DNA from: Pseudoalteromonas citrea
GTDB lineage: Bacteria > Pseudomonadota > Gammaproteobacteria > Enterobacterales > Alteromonadaceae
Direction: 5' to 3'
Assembly (NCBI RefSeq): GCF_000238375.3
Contig: NZ_AHBZ03000012.1
Location: 372,001-436,000 of the forward strand
Length of the DNA: 64,000 nucleotides
Position 1 is the stretch's first letter; each line of letters starts with the position of its first letter. Below the pieces are notes generated by a model. That model was not told the DNA's origin. It was given only the letters and a program-made list of their open reading frames with translations, and did not search any database. Shown here in pieces: positions 38,573 to 48,398 of the stretch. The translations under genes were made by a program, and so were the position numbers.

Positions 38573-39409
38573 TTACAGCGACTTTGCCCAGTCAATGGGG
38601 TTAAACAAATAATACTGTTGTAGCAAGCTAAAAAGCTCTGGATCATAGCTTTTTAGCTCATGTGGTTTTTCTATAAATGTTTCTGTCACTACCGCAAAAA
38701 ACTCCGCTTCATTGGTTGCACCATAACTGTGGATCACATGTGGCATTTGATACGCTACGTGACTTTTTAAGTTGCTATATGCACGTTGAAACACCTTAGC
38801 CCAATGTGTGTATTGTTCACGACTTATGAGCGCAGGGGTGCCGTTAGTTTGACCCGTTTGTTGATCTAACTGATGAGCAAACTCATGAAATACCAAATTA
38901 TGGCCATCTCCAGGTAAACGGTTTCCCTCTAAAACATCATGCCAGCTCAATACTAAAGTTCCGCCAGGCCAAGATTCCCCTTGCCGTATAGAGGTGTGAT
39001 AGTTCACTAATCCTGCACCATCTTTGCTGGTTTGAGGAACGTAATAACTGCTGGGGTAAAGTAGTACCTCTTTGACATTTGGATATAGTGGCCATGGTTT
39101 ATTCAATACAAGTAAACACGCGTCCGCCGCAACCACCAATTCCATTGCCCGATTTACTTTAAGTCCATCACGACCAAGAATACGCTTTTCACCTAAAAAC
39201 CATACAATATGGCGCTCTAATGAAGCCCTGTCTTTATCCGTCATATGCCGATAAATCGACATGTACTTAAGTAATACCGCTTTATCGTTACGCGATAAGC
39301 CATGCGCGCGGTATTTTCTCTTCCATAAAGAATGTTGGATCATACTCCAACGCCAATAAACCAGCACAAACACACCCAATGCAAGCAATAAAACACTGTT
39401 AATTATCAT
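38573..39409 (-). CDS. mtfA: MtfA-type zinc peptidase
   Basis: M90 peptidase family; in E. coli MtfA binds the repressor Mlc and affects glucose uptake. The protein has 278 residues (E. coli 265). An N-terminal membrane segment (about 1-22) precedes the catalytic domain with the zinc motif HEFAHQLDQQTG and a downstream glutamate in TNEAEFFAVVTETF. E. coli MtfA lacks the N-terminal anchor as I recall, so this one may be membrane-tethered. Divergent from the helicase gene. Confidence 0.9.
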   Translation of the reverse strand: MIINSVLLLALGVFVLVYWRWSMIQHSLWKRKYRAHGLSRNDKAVLLKYMSIYRHMTDKDRASLERHIVWFLGEKRILGRDGLKVNRAMELVVAADACLLVLNKPWPLYPNVKEVLLYPSSYYVPQTSKDGAGLVNYHTSIRQGESWPGGTLVLSWHDVLEGNRLPGDGHNLVFHEFAHQLDQQTGQTNGTPALISREQYTHWAKVFQRAYSNLKSHVAYQMPHVIHSYGATNEAEFFAVVTETFIEKPHELKSYDPELFSLLQQYYLFNPIDWAKSL

Positions 39410-39520
39410 ATTGAATACTTATTCGCCTTTTTAAATTAAGTTGGTACGAACTGCAGTGTTTTCAATATGTATTTGATAAAATCAAGGCACACTCACACGC
39501 TAAATAACAAAAGACTTATC

Positions 39521-41851
39521 ATGACTCACCTACCCATTGAAGCGATAAAGTTGGAATTTTTGAATACCATTGCCCACTCAGATGTGATTGTGAGCGCGGC
39601 AACCGGTTCAGGTAAGTCAACCTGCTTGCCCTTGTGGGCTAGTCAATCTGGTAGGGTTCTCGTCATTGAACCCAGACGAATTGCCTGCACGTCTTTAGCT
39701 GAGTATTTAGCCCAGCAAAGTGCGCAGCCGATCGGTGATAAAATTGGCTATGCCATCCGCTTTGAAAGCCATTGCAACGAAGAAACAGAAGTTGTCTTCG
39801 TTACTCCTGGCGTAGCACTTCGTTGGTTTTTTGAAGATAAGCTCAGTGAATTTAACATTGTTATGCTTGATGAATTTCATGAGCGACGCTGGGATATGGA
39901 TTTGTTGTTAGCAATGCTAAAACAGCATGACCAGCACCGCCTTATTGTCACGTCTGCCACATTAAATACCGCGCAATTAGCCGCTTACTTGAATGCGAAA
40001 ATACTCCAAAGTGAAGACAGTATGTATCCAGTCGATGAGCAGTTCATTGCAAGTAACAGCCGAGCGATGCCTAGCAAAGATCAGCTAGCCGAACGCGTTA
40101 TTAATGCCTGTCAGCAAGCAATACTAAAAACATCAGGCGACATACTCATCTTTCTACCCGGAAAGGCGGAAATACAAGCTTGTGCATCTGCAGCAAAGAA
40201 GTTAAATACACTTGTCGTGAGTTTATATGGTGGTTGCTCGGCACAACAGCAAGAATTGGCGCTATCAGTGCAATCACAGCAAAGACTCATTTTTGCTACT
40301 AACGTCGCCGAAACGTCGCTAACGATACCAAATATTAGTTGCGTAATTGATTCAGGGTTAGAGCGGCGGACCCACTTGCGTGGTGAAAAAACCGTTCTAG
40401 GTCTTGATGCTATTAGCATTGATTCAGCAAAGCAGCGGCTAGGCCGTGCAGGGCGTACTCAAGATGGGTTATGTATTCGTCTTTACGGCCAACATGCTCC
40501 TTTGATCACGTCGACACCACCAGAGGTCCTGAGAGAAAATCTTACTGAGCTGGTACTAGCGGCATCTTGTTCTAGTCAAGGCATTGACTCATTAAAGTTT
40601 ATTGAAGCACTGCCGCTTAAATCAAAACAAGCATCGGTTGCAATATTAACCTCGGTAGGCGCCATTGACCAACAAGGTAAGTCAACTGACTTAGGTCGGA
40701 GGTTATACCCTCTGCCTATCGATATCGAGCTGGCATACCTCATTAATTCAATGCCAAACAGTTCACTTAAACAAGCCATGGTTGATATAGCTGCACTACT
40801 AAGCGTTCCAGCAAGGGTTTACCAACTACCAAAGCAGCAAGAATTAATTGAATCACTCAACCAACAACTCCCAAACGCATGTGACTTAGAATTGGCTATT
40901 GGGGTGATAAGAGGCAAAGTGATTGACGTTTTTATCGAGCCTCAAGCACTCAGTGAAGCCATACAATTTAGCGAGTTGCTTCGTAGTTCATTTGACTTGC
41001 CTGAGCTAAAATATGCAGCTAGTTTCCGGCACAGTGACTTAGTTGAAGCTATCGCTTATGCTAAACCGACTTCGGTTTACATAAAACGCCAAAACCGACG
41101 TGGTGCATTTGGCAATGGCTCTATTGAAGTTGTCCCAGCAAAGGACTCCCGAATTAATACACAATGTAACGCAATGCTGGTACTCGATACCTACGCACTT
41201 GCAGGTAAAGGTACCAAACAAGCTGTGACACTTGCCATGCTAAATGCACCACTGCCAATTTCATTAATCTGCAAATTAAATCTAGGAGAGCACACCTTAA
41301 GTAAAGCTGAGTTAATAGATGGTGTAATCATTATTAATTCAATACTCTCTTACTGTGGAGTACAAATTAGCGAGAAAAAGCTAATACCTCAAGGTGAGGT
41401 GCTGCTTCGTGCGTGTTGCGAGCTTATATTAAGTGACAATCTATTTATATCAGTAGGAAAACAAGTAAAGGAGAGTATTATATATCACTCACTATATAAC
41501 CAAGCTAATAATATAGTTGAAGAGCTTCCCACTCCTGAAACTCATTTATATTGTACACTAAAAAGTCTAGGAGTCGAAAAGCAACAAGATTTAGAGCTGA
41601 TTGAAGCGACCGATTTAATATATCAAGGTTTAGAGGATTGGGTAGTTTCAGCATTTATTGAAAAGCACCCTCTCACTGTTCAATTGAATGACTTAGTATT
41701 GGACGTTGAGTATCATTTTAATGCTAAGCGAGTCACGCTGCATCACAGACATGGAAAAAGAAAAGACTTACCAAGACGTTGGGAGTTACCATCATGGCTA
41801 GGATTAAGTATAAAATACAAAAAAGCAAGCAAAATCGTCAACATAAATTGA
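39521..41851 (+). CDS. HrpB-like DEAH-box helicase
   Basis: Predicted ATP-dependent RNA/DNA helicase of 776 residues from the ATG at 39521. Motifs: ATGSGKST (27-34), DEFHER (117-122, DEAH variant as in HrpB), SATLN, and QRLGRAGRTQDG (motif VI). It has the winged-helix and ratchet region, but the C-terminal third does not show the FWAGSY-type end I recall for HrpB, so it may be a divergent HrpB or a related family. A frame open from 39467 lacks support. The last 600 bp are more AT-rich than the rest. Confidence 0.8.
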   Translation: MTHLPIEAIKLEFLNTIAHSDVIVSAATGSGKSTCLPLWASQSGRVLVIEPRRIACTSLAEYLAQQSAQPIGDKIGYAIRFESHCNEETEVVFVTPGVALRWFFEDKLSEFNIVMLDEFHERRWDMDLLLAMLKQHDQHRLIVTSATLNTAQLAAYLNAKILQSEDSMYPVDEQFIASNSRAMPSKDQLAERVINACQQAILKTSGDILIFLPGKAEIQACASAAKKLNTLVVSLYGGCSAQQQELALSVQSQQRLIFATNVAETSLTIPNISCVIDSGLERRTHLRGEKTVLGLDAISIDSAKQRLGRAGRTQDGLCIRLYGQHAPLITSTPPEVLRENLTELVLAASCSSQGIDSLKFIEALPLKSKQASVAILTSVGAIDQQGKSTDLGRRLYPLPIDIELAYLINSMPNSSLKQAMVDIAALLSVPARVYQLPKQQELIESLNQQLPNACDLELAIGVIRGKVIDVFIEPQALSEAIQFSELLRSSFDLPELKYAASFRHSDLVEAIAYAKPTSVYIKRQNRRGAFGNGSIEVVPAKDSRINTQCNAMLVLDTYALAGKGTKQAVTLAMLNAPLPISLICKLNLGEHTLSKAELIDGVIIINSILSYCGVQISEKKLIPQGEVLLRACCELILSDNLFISVGKQVKESIIYHSLYNQANNIVEELPTPETHLYCTLKSLGVEKQQDLELIEATDLIYQGLEDWVVSAFIEKHPLTVQLNDLVLDVEYHFNAKRVTLHHRHGKRKDLPRRWELPSWLGLSIKYKKASKIVNIN

Positions 41852-41921
41852 AATACAATTATGAAATTACAAGGCAAAGGCTTAGTAAATAAAACATAAT
41901 ATTTAATTTATATTAAAAATA

Positions 41922-41945
41922 AAAACCTCACTTTCGTGAGGTTTT
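41922..41945. terminator. Bidirectional terminator between helicase and receptor genes
   Basis: AAAACCTCAC (41922-41931) and GTGAGGTTTT (41936-41945) form a 10-bp stem with loop TTTC. T-rich flanks lie on both strands, so it can end both the plus-strand helicase gene and the minus-strand receptor. Its core CCTCAC/GTGAGG recurs after the second receptor. Confidence 0.8.
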
Positions 41946-41981
41946 ATTTAATTAAATAGTTATAAATTAATAACTAAATAT

Positions 41982-44843
41982 TTAGAATGTGTAGTCAGCC
42001 TGGATATACAATGTACGTCCATATGCATCAGCATAACGTGAGTCATAGCCAACTTGGTGACCAGCATCACCGTTGAATGACATAGGAGGGTTTCTATCAA
42101 ACAAGTTCTTAACACCGAATGTTAGATTTGCATTGTCGCCATACGCGTAACCTAAACGGTAATCAAATAGTGTATAAACAGGTACGTATTTTTGGATTAA
42201 ATCTCCATCAACAACCTCTGATACATCATCAGCTAGAGACACTCTGAAAGCAGTACCTACAGCAGCATCTCTATAACCACTGCGTGTACGTATGTTCAAG
42301 CTATGCGTAAAGTCACCATGTGTAAGAGTGTTATTCACTGTGATAATGTTACGAAAAGCAACTTGCTCATCTTCACCAACTTGGCCAAGGCTCGTATTCC
42401 ACTCATCAGTTGTACCAACTTTCAAACTACGGTTCTCAAGTAAGTAAGTACCTTGTAAAGACGTTTTTAATGTACCGAAAGAGAATTCGTTTGTTAAATC
42501 GAATTGCCAATCAATACCTGATGTATTTGACTTACCAACGTTTTGAGCTGAACGAACGATTGCAATTTCTCTATCACCAGTACCTCTGTCGATCTTAGTC
42601 ACAAATCTATCTGCATACGTTGCTGAATCAAACCAGATTTGATTTGGTTCTAAGCGACGTACTTCGTTTGTCATCTCAATGTTCCAGTAATCAATACCGA
42701 AGCTAGTACCTGAATCGCCAGCCCATACAAAACCAACTGAGTACTGCTCTGACTCTTCTGGAGAAAGCCCTACGTTACCTTCACGGTACATATCGTACTG
42801 AATTTTTTCAGGGTTACAGTATTGCTTAAGTGGGTGATTAGTTGCACCTAGAAGTTCATTACAATCATATGCACCTGATGACACACCAAACTCTAGACGA
42901 GGCGCAGCAATTTGACGCATTGTCGGTGCTTTAAAGCCGGTGCCATATGATGCACGAACCAATAGCTCATCTGTTGGACGGTAAGATGCGCTGATTTTAT
43001 ACGTTGTATCATTTACATCATCACTCACATCTTGGTTACCAGTTCTTAGTGAGTCAGTAATACCGCCGATGTTATCGTAACGAATTGAACCCGAAACTTC
43101 TAGGTTCTCAAGCACTGGAACAATCAACTCCGCAAATGCACCATAGCCTTCACGCTCTAAATCGAACTCAGTGCCTGCAGCTTCAAACAACACGATTTCT
43201 GCGTTTTGGCCTTCACCGTTTGTAAGAGAGTATCCAGATTGACGGTAATCAAAACCTACACCAAGGTAAACAGTACCTGCGTCAATATCTGCAAGTGCAC
43301 CTGATAACTTACCTTCAAATGATAGCATTGATGTATCTGTTGTTTGCCAAAGACCACTGAACATAGTGTCAGCAACCATTTTACTCTGTTCGTCAGAAAT
43401 ATTTTCTGGCGCATCAAAGATATCAATCTCACCAGATCTAGCTAGCGCTAGGAATTCTTTTTCTAGTGGGAAACCGGTAATACGTGTTTCTTTTCTTTCC
43501 GTTTCGCCACTTGTTACTGCTACATCGTATGCCCACTCATTGATTTCGCCACGTAACCCAGCAACAAAATGATGTGATACGGTATTGAACTCAGTTGTAC
43601 GGTTACCGCCTGGCAGCGTACGCCAGCGAGCATCAACGCGAACCAAGTCATTTAATACCTTATCTTCAAGGTGTGGAATAACATTTGTTTGTACTATATC
43701 TGACTCTGTTGGTAGCGTAAACACATCGGTTGGGTAAGGTGCAATACGAGCGACCAATGCAAAATCAGTGTATGAGAATGAAGAATAAGCTTCAGTCGTA
43801 TCATTGACTTCAGCAATACCACTTAGGAATAATGCAGTACGCTCTGTCTCTGGTTGAATTTGCAGTGTACTCGTGAAGTCAAACTGACAAGCTGTACCTG
43901 ACGGCGCGCTTGTTTCGTGACATGTGCCACCATTATTTTTTGCATATGGATTGAAAGACTGCGTAGCCGTAACATGTCTCTTATTGCCATTATCGTCAAG
44001 AATGAACTCGCCTGTATCTTCATCTGTTTGATAAACAAAGTTATTATCTTTATCACGTGTATTATAAACAGCATAAGCATTAGCTGGAATCGCATTTACA
44101 GAACCTGCAGCGGCTAAATATTGCTCACCGCCATGCTCGAAATTAAGGAAACCCGTTTTTGCATAATCTCGGTCAACAGAACGAAGGCTATCTTGCTCGT
44201 CGTAACTTAGTGATGCCAAAATATTGAAACCGTCTGAACTTAGGTCACCAAAACCAGTTGTTATTGAAAAGGTTGAGCTTGACGTATCTTGAGGCTTGTC
44301 ATAGCGCGCACTGATTGTTGTCTCTTGTACATCATCTTTAAGAATAAAGTTTATAACACCAGCGATTGCATCTGAACCATATAGTGCTGATGCACCATCT
44401 TTCAGAATTTCAACACGCTTAACTGCAGCCAAAGGAATGTTATTCACGTTAACTGAGCCACCTGAATCGGATGCAGGCATGCGGCGACCGTTAAGTAGTA
44501 CAAGTGTGTATTGTGAGCCTAAGTTTCTTAATGAAGCAGACTGCGTACCGCCACCACCACCACCAACTGACTCACCAGCAGTAGTAAAACCCTGCATTGA
44601 AGGTAAAGTCGCTACAAGATCAGCTACGGTTGTAACACCTGTTTTTGCAATATCAGCTGCACTAATAACATCAATTGGCAGTGCGCCTTCTAGGTCCGTA
44701 CGCTTGATAGATGAACCAGTAACTTCAATACGCTCAACTTCATCGTTTGTTGCAGCAATTGTATTTGCAGAAAATACGGCAGTAGAAGCTGCACCAAATG
44801 CGAACGCTAAGCGAACCGCTTTTGAAACTTTACTATTTAACAT
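41982..44843 (-). CDS. TonB-dependent outer membrane receptor (copy 1)
   Basis: Outer-membrane importer driven by TonB, 953 residues. A signal peptide (about 1-31) is followed by a TonB-box-like ERIEVTGS, a plug domain (about 45-165) with VLLNGRRMP and VEILKDGASALYGSDAIAGVINF, then a 22-strand barrel ending DYTF with terminal Phe. The plug has a glycine run (GESVGGGGGG). The ligand cannot be told; receptors of this type in marine bacteria often take up oligosaccharides or peptides. It is a paralog of the next receptor; their last 67 residues share 57. Confidence 0.92.
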   Translation of the reverse strand: MLNSKVSKAVRLAFAFGAASTAVFSANTIAATNDEVERIEVTGSSIKRTDLEGALPIDVISAADIAKTGVTTVADLVATLPSMQGFTTAGESVGGGGGGTQSASLRNLGSQYTLVLLNGRRMPASDSGGSVNVNNIPLAAVKRVEILKDGASALYGSDAIAGVINFILKDDVQETTISARYDKPQDTSSSTFSITTGFGDLSSDGFNILASLSYDEQDSLRSVDRDYAKTGFLNFEHGGEQYLAAAGSVNAIPANAYAVYNTRDKDNNFVYQTDEDTGEFILDDNGNKRHVTATQSFNPYAKNNGGTCHETSAPSGTACQFDFTSTLQIQPETERTALFLSGIAEVNDTTEAYSSFSYTDFALVARIAPYPTDVFTLPTESDIVQTNVIPHLEDKVLNDLVRVDARWRTLPGGNRTTEFNTVSHHFVAGLRGEINEWAYDVAVTSGETERKETRITGFPLEKEFLALARSGEIDIFDAPENISDEQSKMVADTMFSGLWQTTDTSMLSFEGKLSGALADIDAGTVYLGVGFDYRQSGYSLTNGEGQNAEIVLFEAAGTEFDLEREGYGAFAELIVPVLENLEVSGSIRYDNIGGITDSLRTGNQDVSDDVNDTTYKISASYRPTDELLVRASYGTGFKAPTMRQIAAPRLEFGVSSGAYDCNELLGATNHPLKQYCNPEKIQYDMYREGNVGLSPEESEQYSVGFVWAGDSGTSFGIDYWNIEMTNEVRRLEPNQIWFDSATYADRFVTKIDRGTGDREIAIVRSAQNVGKSNTSGIDWQFDLTNEFSFGTLKTSLQGTYLLENRSLKVGTTDEWNTSLGQVGEDEQVAFRNIITVNNTLTHGDFTHSLNIRTRSGYRDAAVGTAFRVSLADDVSEVVDGDLIQKYVPVYTLFDYRLGYAYGDNANLTFGVKNLFDRNPPMSFNGDAGHQVGYDSRYADAYGRTLYIQADYTF

Positions 44844-45334
44844 TTTATTTCTCCCTGGATCAATGAAATTTAAACCATTGATTTATATGATTTTTATTTT
44901 TTTGTTGAAACATAAAATTAATAGTACCTATATTTCAACTGACCGACATACTAATCCTTCAAAAAAGGCTTGGTCAATACCTATTTCCCTCAAGGAGATA
45001 CATAGAGGTCACCAAAAGCACCAAAAAACAAAATAATACCTTTGCAAAAGTAAAGAAAATAACAACACAAAAAAGTAAAAAACCAAAAAAAAACCAAAAA
45101 ATTTGAAAAATATAGATAGAAAATAAAAAAACACAAAAAAAGAAAGGAACAATCATTGCGTTTTGCTGAAGTAAAAAAAATGCAATAGTTTCGTTTATAG
45201 ATACGGAATAATGGAGGGTTTTGTAACTAAAAGAGTGAAAAATAGAATTTCAGTAAATAAATAAAAAAAAAACCTCACTAAAGTGAGGTTTTTATACAAT
45301 TAACCAATCTAGCAGTTAAATAATTAACGATTGC
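44844..45334 (-). other. 491-bp intergenic region with A/T-skewed tract and receptor 1 promoter candidate
   Basis: No credible gene. On the minus strand, TTGACC (44972-44977) and TAGTAT (44948-44953) are 18 bp apart and about 105 bp before the receptor 1 ATG, a moderate sigma-70 match. CAGGGAGAAA precedes that ATG. Positions about 45015-45170 are extremely A-rich on the plus strand (T-rich on the minus), with runs of up to nine A. The terminator of receptor 2 lies at the right end. Confidence 0.5.
45268..45296 (-). terminator. Terminator of receptor copy 2
   Basis: AAAAACCTCAC and GTGAGGTTTTT form a stem around a 4-nt TAAA loop; a T-tract follows on each strand. It has the same CCTCAC/GTGAGG core as the terminator at 41922-41945, which suggests the gene duplication carried its terminator along. 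Confidence 0.8.
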
Positions 45335-48199
45335 TTAGAAAGTGTAATCAGCTTGAACATAGAAAGTACGTCCGTATGCATCAGCATAACGAGGATCGTA
45401 ACCCACTTGGTGTCCAGCTGAACCATTAAATGTTAAAGGTGGCTCTTTATCAAATAAGTTCTTAATACCGAATGTGAAGTTTGCATTGTCGCCATATGCA
45501 TACCCTAAGCGGTAATCAAATAATGTATATACAGGAACTTGCTTTTGAATTAAGTTACCATCAACTGTTTTAGTTACATCGTCGGCTTCAGAAACTCGGA
45601 ATGCTACACCTACCGCCGCATCTCTATAACCACTACGTGAACGAATGTTCAAGCTATGCGTAAAGTCGCCATGCGTTAAAGTATTGTTCACACTAATAAT
45701 GTTACGGAATGCAACTTCTTCATCAGGTCCCACTTGGCCAAGGCTTGTATCCCACTCATCAGTAGTGCCTACTTTCAAGCTCTCATCTTCAATTAAGTAT
45801 GTACCTTGAACTGACGTTTTTAATGTACCAAATGAAAATTCGTTCGTTAAATCAAAGTGCCAGTCAATACCTGACGTATTAGATTTACCTACGTTTTGAG
45901 CTGAACGTACGATTGCAAGTACCGTATCACCTGTACCATTATCAATCTTTGTAACAAACTTATCTGCATACGTTGCTGAATCAAACCAGATCTGGTTTGC
46001 TTCTAAGCGGTTTACTTGGTTCGTCATTTCAATGCTCCAGTAGTCAATACCGAAACTTGTTCCTGAATCACCAGCCCATACAAAACCAGCAGAGAACTGT
46101 TCTGATTCTTCTGGAGATAGATTTGCATTACCTTCACGGTATACGTCATACTGGATTTTTTCTGGGTTACAGTACTGCTTTAGAGGGTGATTAGTCGCAC
46201 CTAATAGCGCGTTACAATCATAAGCCGTTGATGTTACACCAAACTCTAAACGCGGCGCACCGATTTGACGCATTGTTGGTGCTTTAAAGCCTGTACCGTA
46301 TGATGCACGAATTAATAGTTCATCCGTTGGACGGTAAGATGCACTGATCTTATACGTTGTGTCATTTACGTCATCACTTACACTTGTGTTACCAGTGCGC
46401 ATTGAATCAGTAACACCACCGATGCTATCGTAACGAATTGAACCTGTAACTTCTAAGTTTTCAAGTACTGGTACGATAACTTCTGCAAATGCACCGTAAC
46501 CATCACGATCTAAGTCAAACTCAGTACCTGCTGATTCAAATAGTACGATTTCATCGTTTTGACCTTTGCCATTAGTTAGTGAGTACTCTGATTGGCGATA
46601 ATCAAAACCAACACCTAAATAAACTGTACCAGCGTCCAGATCTGCAATTGCGCCTGACAATTTACCTTCAAGTGCTATCATTGAAGTATCTGTTGTATCC
46701 CATAAACCACTGAACATTGTGTCAGCAACCATTTGACGTTGCTCATCAGACAGGTTTTCCGGTGCATCAAAAATATCAACTTTACCTGACGTCACAAGTT
46801 CCATGAATGGTGTAGTTAACGGATAACCTGTTATACGTGTATTTTCTTGCTTTGAATCACCCGCTGTTAGAGCAATATCATAAGACCATTCTTCAATCTC
46901 ACCACGTAGGCCAGCTACAAAGTGACTAGTTTGCGTACTACGCTCATCAGTACGGTTGCCACCTGGCAGTGTACGCCAGCGTGCAGCAACACGTGTCATA
47001 TCCGCTAATACGTCAGCAGGAAGGTGTGGAATAACATTTGTTTGTACAACACCAGAGTCTGTCGGTAATGTAAATGTACCTGTTGGGTAAGGCGCAATAC
47101 GTGAAGTTAATGCAAAATCAGTATACGAGAAAGAAGAATATACTTCTGTCGTATCGTTAAGTTCAGCTACACCGCTTAAGAAGAAGCTTGTACGCTCTGT
47201 TTCCGGCTGAATTTGTAATGTGCTTGTGTAGTCAAACTGACAGGCAGTACCAGACGGTGCGCTTGTTTCATGACATGTGTCATTATTATTTTTTGCATAT
47301 GGGTTAAAAGAATGCGTTGCCGTCACATTTCTCTTATTGCCGTCAGCATCAAGAATGAACTCACCTGTTTTGTCATCTTTTAGATAAACAAAGTTACCAT
47401 CTGCATCACGCGTATTGTAAGTTACATAAGCATTACCAGGGATCGCATTTACAGAACCTGCTGCAGCTAAATACTCCTGCCCACCATGCTCAAAATTAAG
47501 GAAACCTGTCTTTGCAAAGTCACGGTCTACAGATTGAAGGTTATCCTGCTCTTCATAACTAATTGAAGCTAGAATATTAAAACCGTCTGAACTTAAGTCA
47601 CCATAACCAGTCGTTAATGAAATGCTTGAACTTGACGTATCTTTTGGCTTGTCAAAACGAGCGCTTACAGTCGTATTTTGCACGTCATCTTTTAAAATAA
47701 AGTTTACAACACCGGCGATAGCATCAGAACCATATAGCGCAGATGCGCCATCTTTTAGGATTTCAACACGCTTAATTGCAGCCAAAGGAATGTTATTCAG
47801 GTTAATTGTGCCACCTGAATCGGAAGAAGGCATACGACGACCGTTAAGTAGTACAAGTGTGTACTCAGCGCCTAAGTTTCTTAATGAAGCAGATTGAACA
47901 CCACCACCACCACCACCAACTGACTCACCAGCAGTAGTGAAGCCCTGCATTGAAGGCAATGTTGCGATCAGGTCAGGTACACTTGTTACACCTGTTTTTG
48001 CGATATCAGCAGCGCTGATAACATCAATTGGTAGCGCGCCTTCTAAATCTGTACGCTTGATTGCTGAACCTGTAACTTCAATACGTTCAACTTTTTCATC
48101 GCCTTCTGCTGCAACTGTGTTTGCAGAAAAAGCAGCTGTTGAAGCAGCACCAAATGCGATAGCTAAACGCACCGCTTTTGCAACTTTTTGATTTAACAT
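45335..48199 (-). CDS. TonB-dependent outer membrane receptor (copy 2)
   Basis: Paralog of the preceding receptor: 954 residues, same signal peptide pattern (MLNQKVAKAVRLAIAFGAAS), TonB-box-like ERIEVTGS, plug with VLLNGRRMP, glycine run, and barrel ending DYTF. The two differ most in loops (for example the DTGEF/KTGEF region near residue 275 and the segment near 450), which may alter ligand choice. GGGAGA precedes the ATG. It has its own promoter candidate and terminator, so the two copies can be regulated separately. Confidence 0.92.
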   Translation of the reverse strand: MLNQKVAKAVRLAIAFGAASTAAFSANTVAAEGDEKVERIEVTGSAIKRTDLEGALPIDVISAADIAKTGVTSVPDLIATLPSMQGFTTAGESVGGGGGGVQSASLRNLGAEYTLVLLNGRRMPSSDSGGTINLNNIPLAAIKRVEILKDGASALYGSDAIAGVVNFILKDDVQNTTVSARFDKPKDTSSSSISLTTGYGDLSSDGFNILASISYEEQDNLQSVDRDFAKTGFLNFEHGGQEYLAAAGSVNAIPGNAYVTYNTRDADGNFVYLKDDKTGEFILDADGNKRNVTATHSFNPYAKNNNDTCHETSAPSGTACQFDYTSTLQIQPETERTSFFLSGVAELNDTTEVYSSFSYTDFALTSRIAPYPTGTFTLPTDSGVVQTNVIPHLPADVLADMTRVAARWRTLPGGNRTDERSTQTSHFVAGLRGEIEEWSYDIALTAGDSKQENTRITGYPLTTPFMELVTSGKVDIFDAPENLSDEQRQMVADTMFSGLWDTTDTSMIALEGKLSGAIADLDAGTVYLGVGFDYRQSEYSLTNGKGQNDEIVLFESAGTEFDLDRDGYGAFAEVIVPVLENLEVTGSIRYDSIGGVTDSMRTGNTSVSDDVNDTTYKISASYRPTDELLIRASYGTGFKAPTMRQIGAPRLEFGVTSTAYDCNALLGATNHPLKQYCNPEKIQYDVYREGNANLSPEESEQFSAGFVWAGDSGTSFGIDYWSIEMTNQVNRLEANQIWFDSATYADKFVTKIDNGTGDTVLAIVRSAQNVGKSNTSGIDWHFDLTNEFSFGTLKTSVQGTYLIEDESLKVGTTDEWDTSLGQVGPDEEVAFRNIISVNNTLTHGDFTHSLNIRSRSGYRDAAVGVAFRVSEADDVTKTVDGNLIQKQVPVYTLFDYRLGYAYGDNANFTFGIKNLFDKEPPLTFNGSAGHQVGYDPRYADAYGRTFYVQADYTF

Positions 48200-48289
48200 T
48201 TGTATCTCCCAGGACCACTTGTTAGTAGCTTGTAATTTTTCGGGCTTAAGCCTCTATATTTAATTGCACAAAAGCAACATTCACCATGA

Positions 48290-48319
48290 ATATTAAACAA
48301 GGCGTGACGTAAGCGTCAA
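48290..48319 (-). promoter_or_regulatory. Candidate promoter of receptor copy 2
   Basis: On the minus strand TTGACG (48314-48319), an 18-bp spacer and TAATAT (48290-48295) lie about 90 bp before the ATG. The -35 region overlaps a TGACG-CTTA-CGTCA dyad, a possible regulator site. The remainder of the 48200-48398 gap is AT-rich with nothing else recognised. Confidence 0.5.
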
Positions 48320-48398
48320 CACTAATTATTTAATAATTCACAATTACCGATAATAAAAACAAACAAAACCACAACAAAATACCAACAAACCAATGATA

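Noticed and set aside
43823-44095. 90-codon open frame within receptor copy 1
   Set aside because: Alternative frame of a clear TonB receptor; composition and lack of homologous pattern mark it as a shadow.
44974-45156. 60-codon hydrophobic open frame on the minus strand
   Set aside because: It is made of Phe/Val/Ile/Leu codons arising from the T-rich tract; low complexity, no ribosome-binding site.
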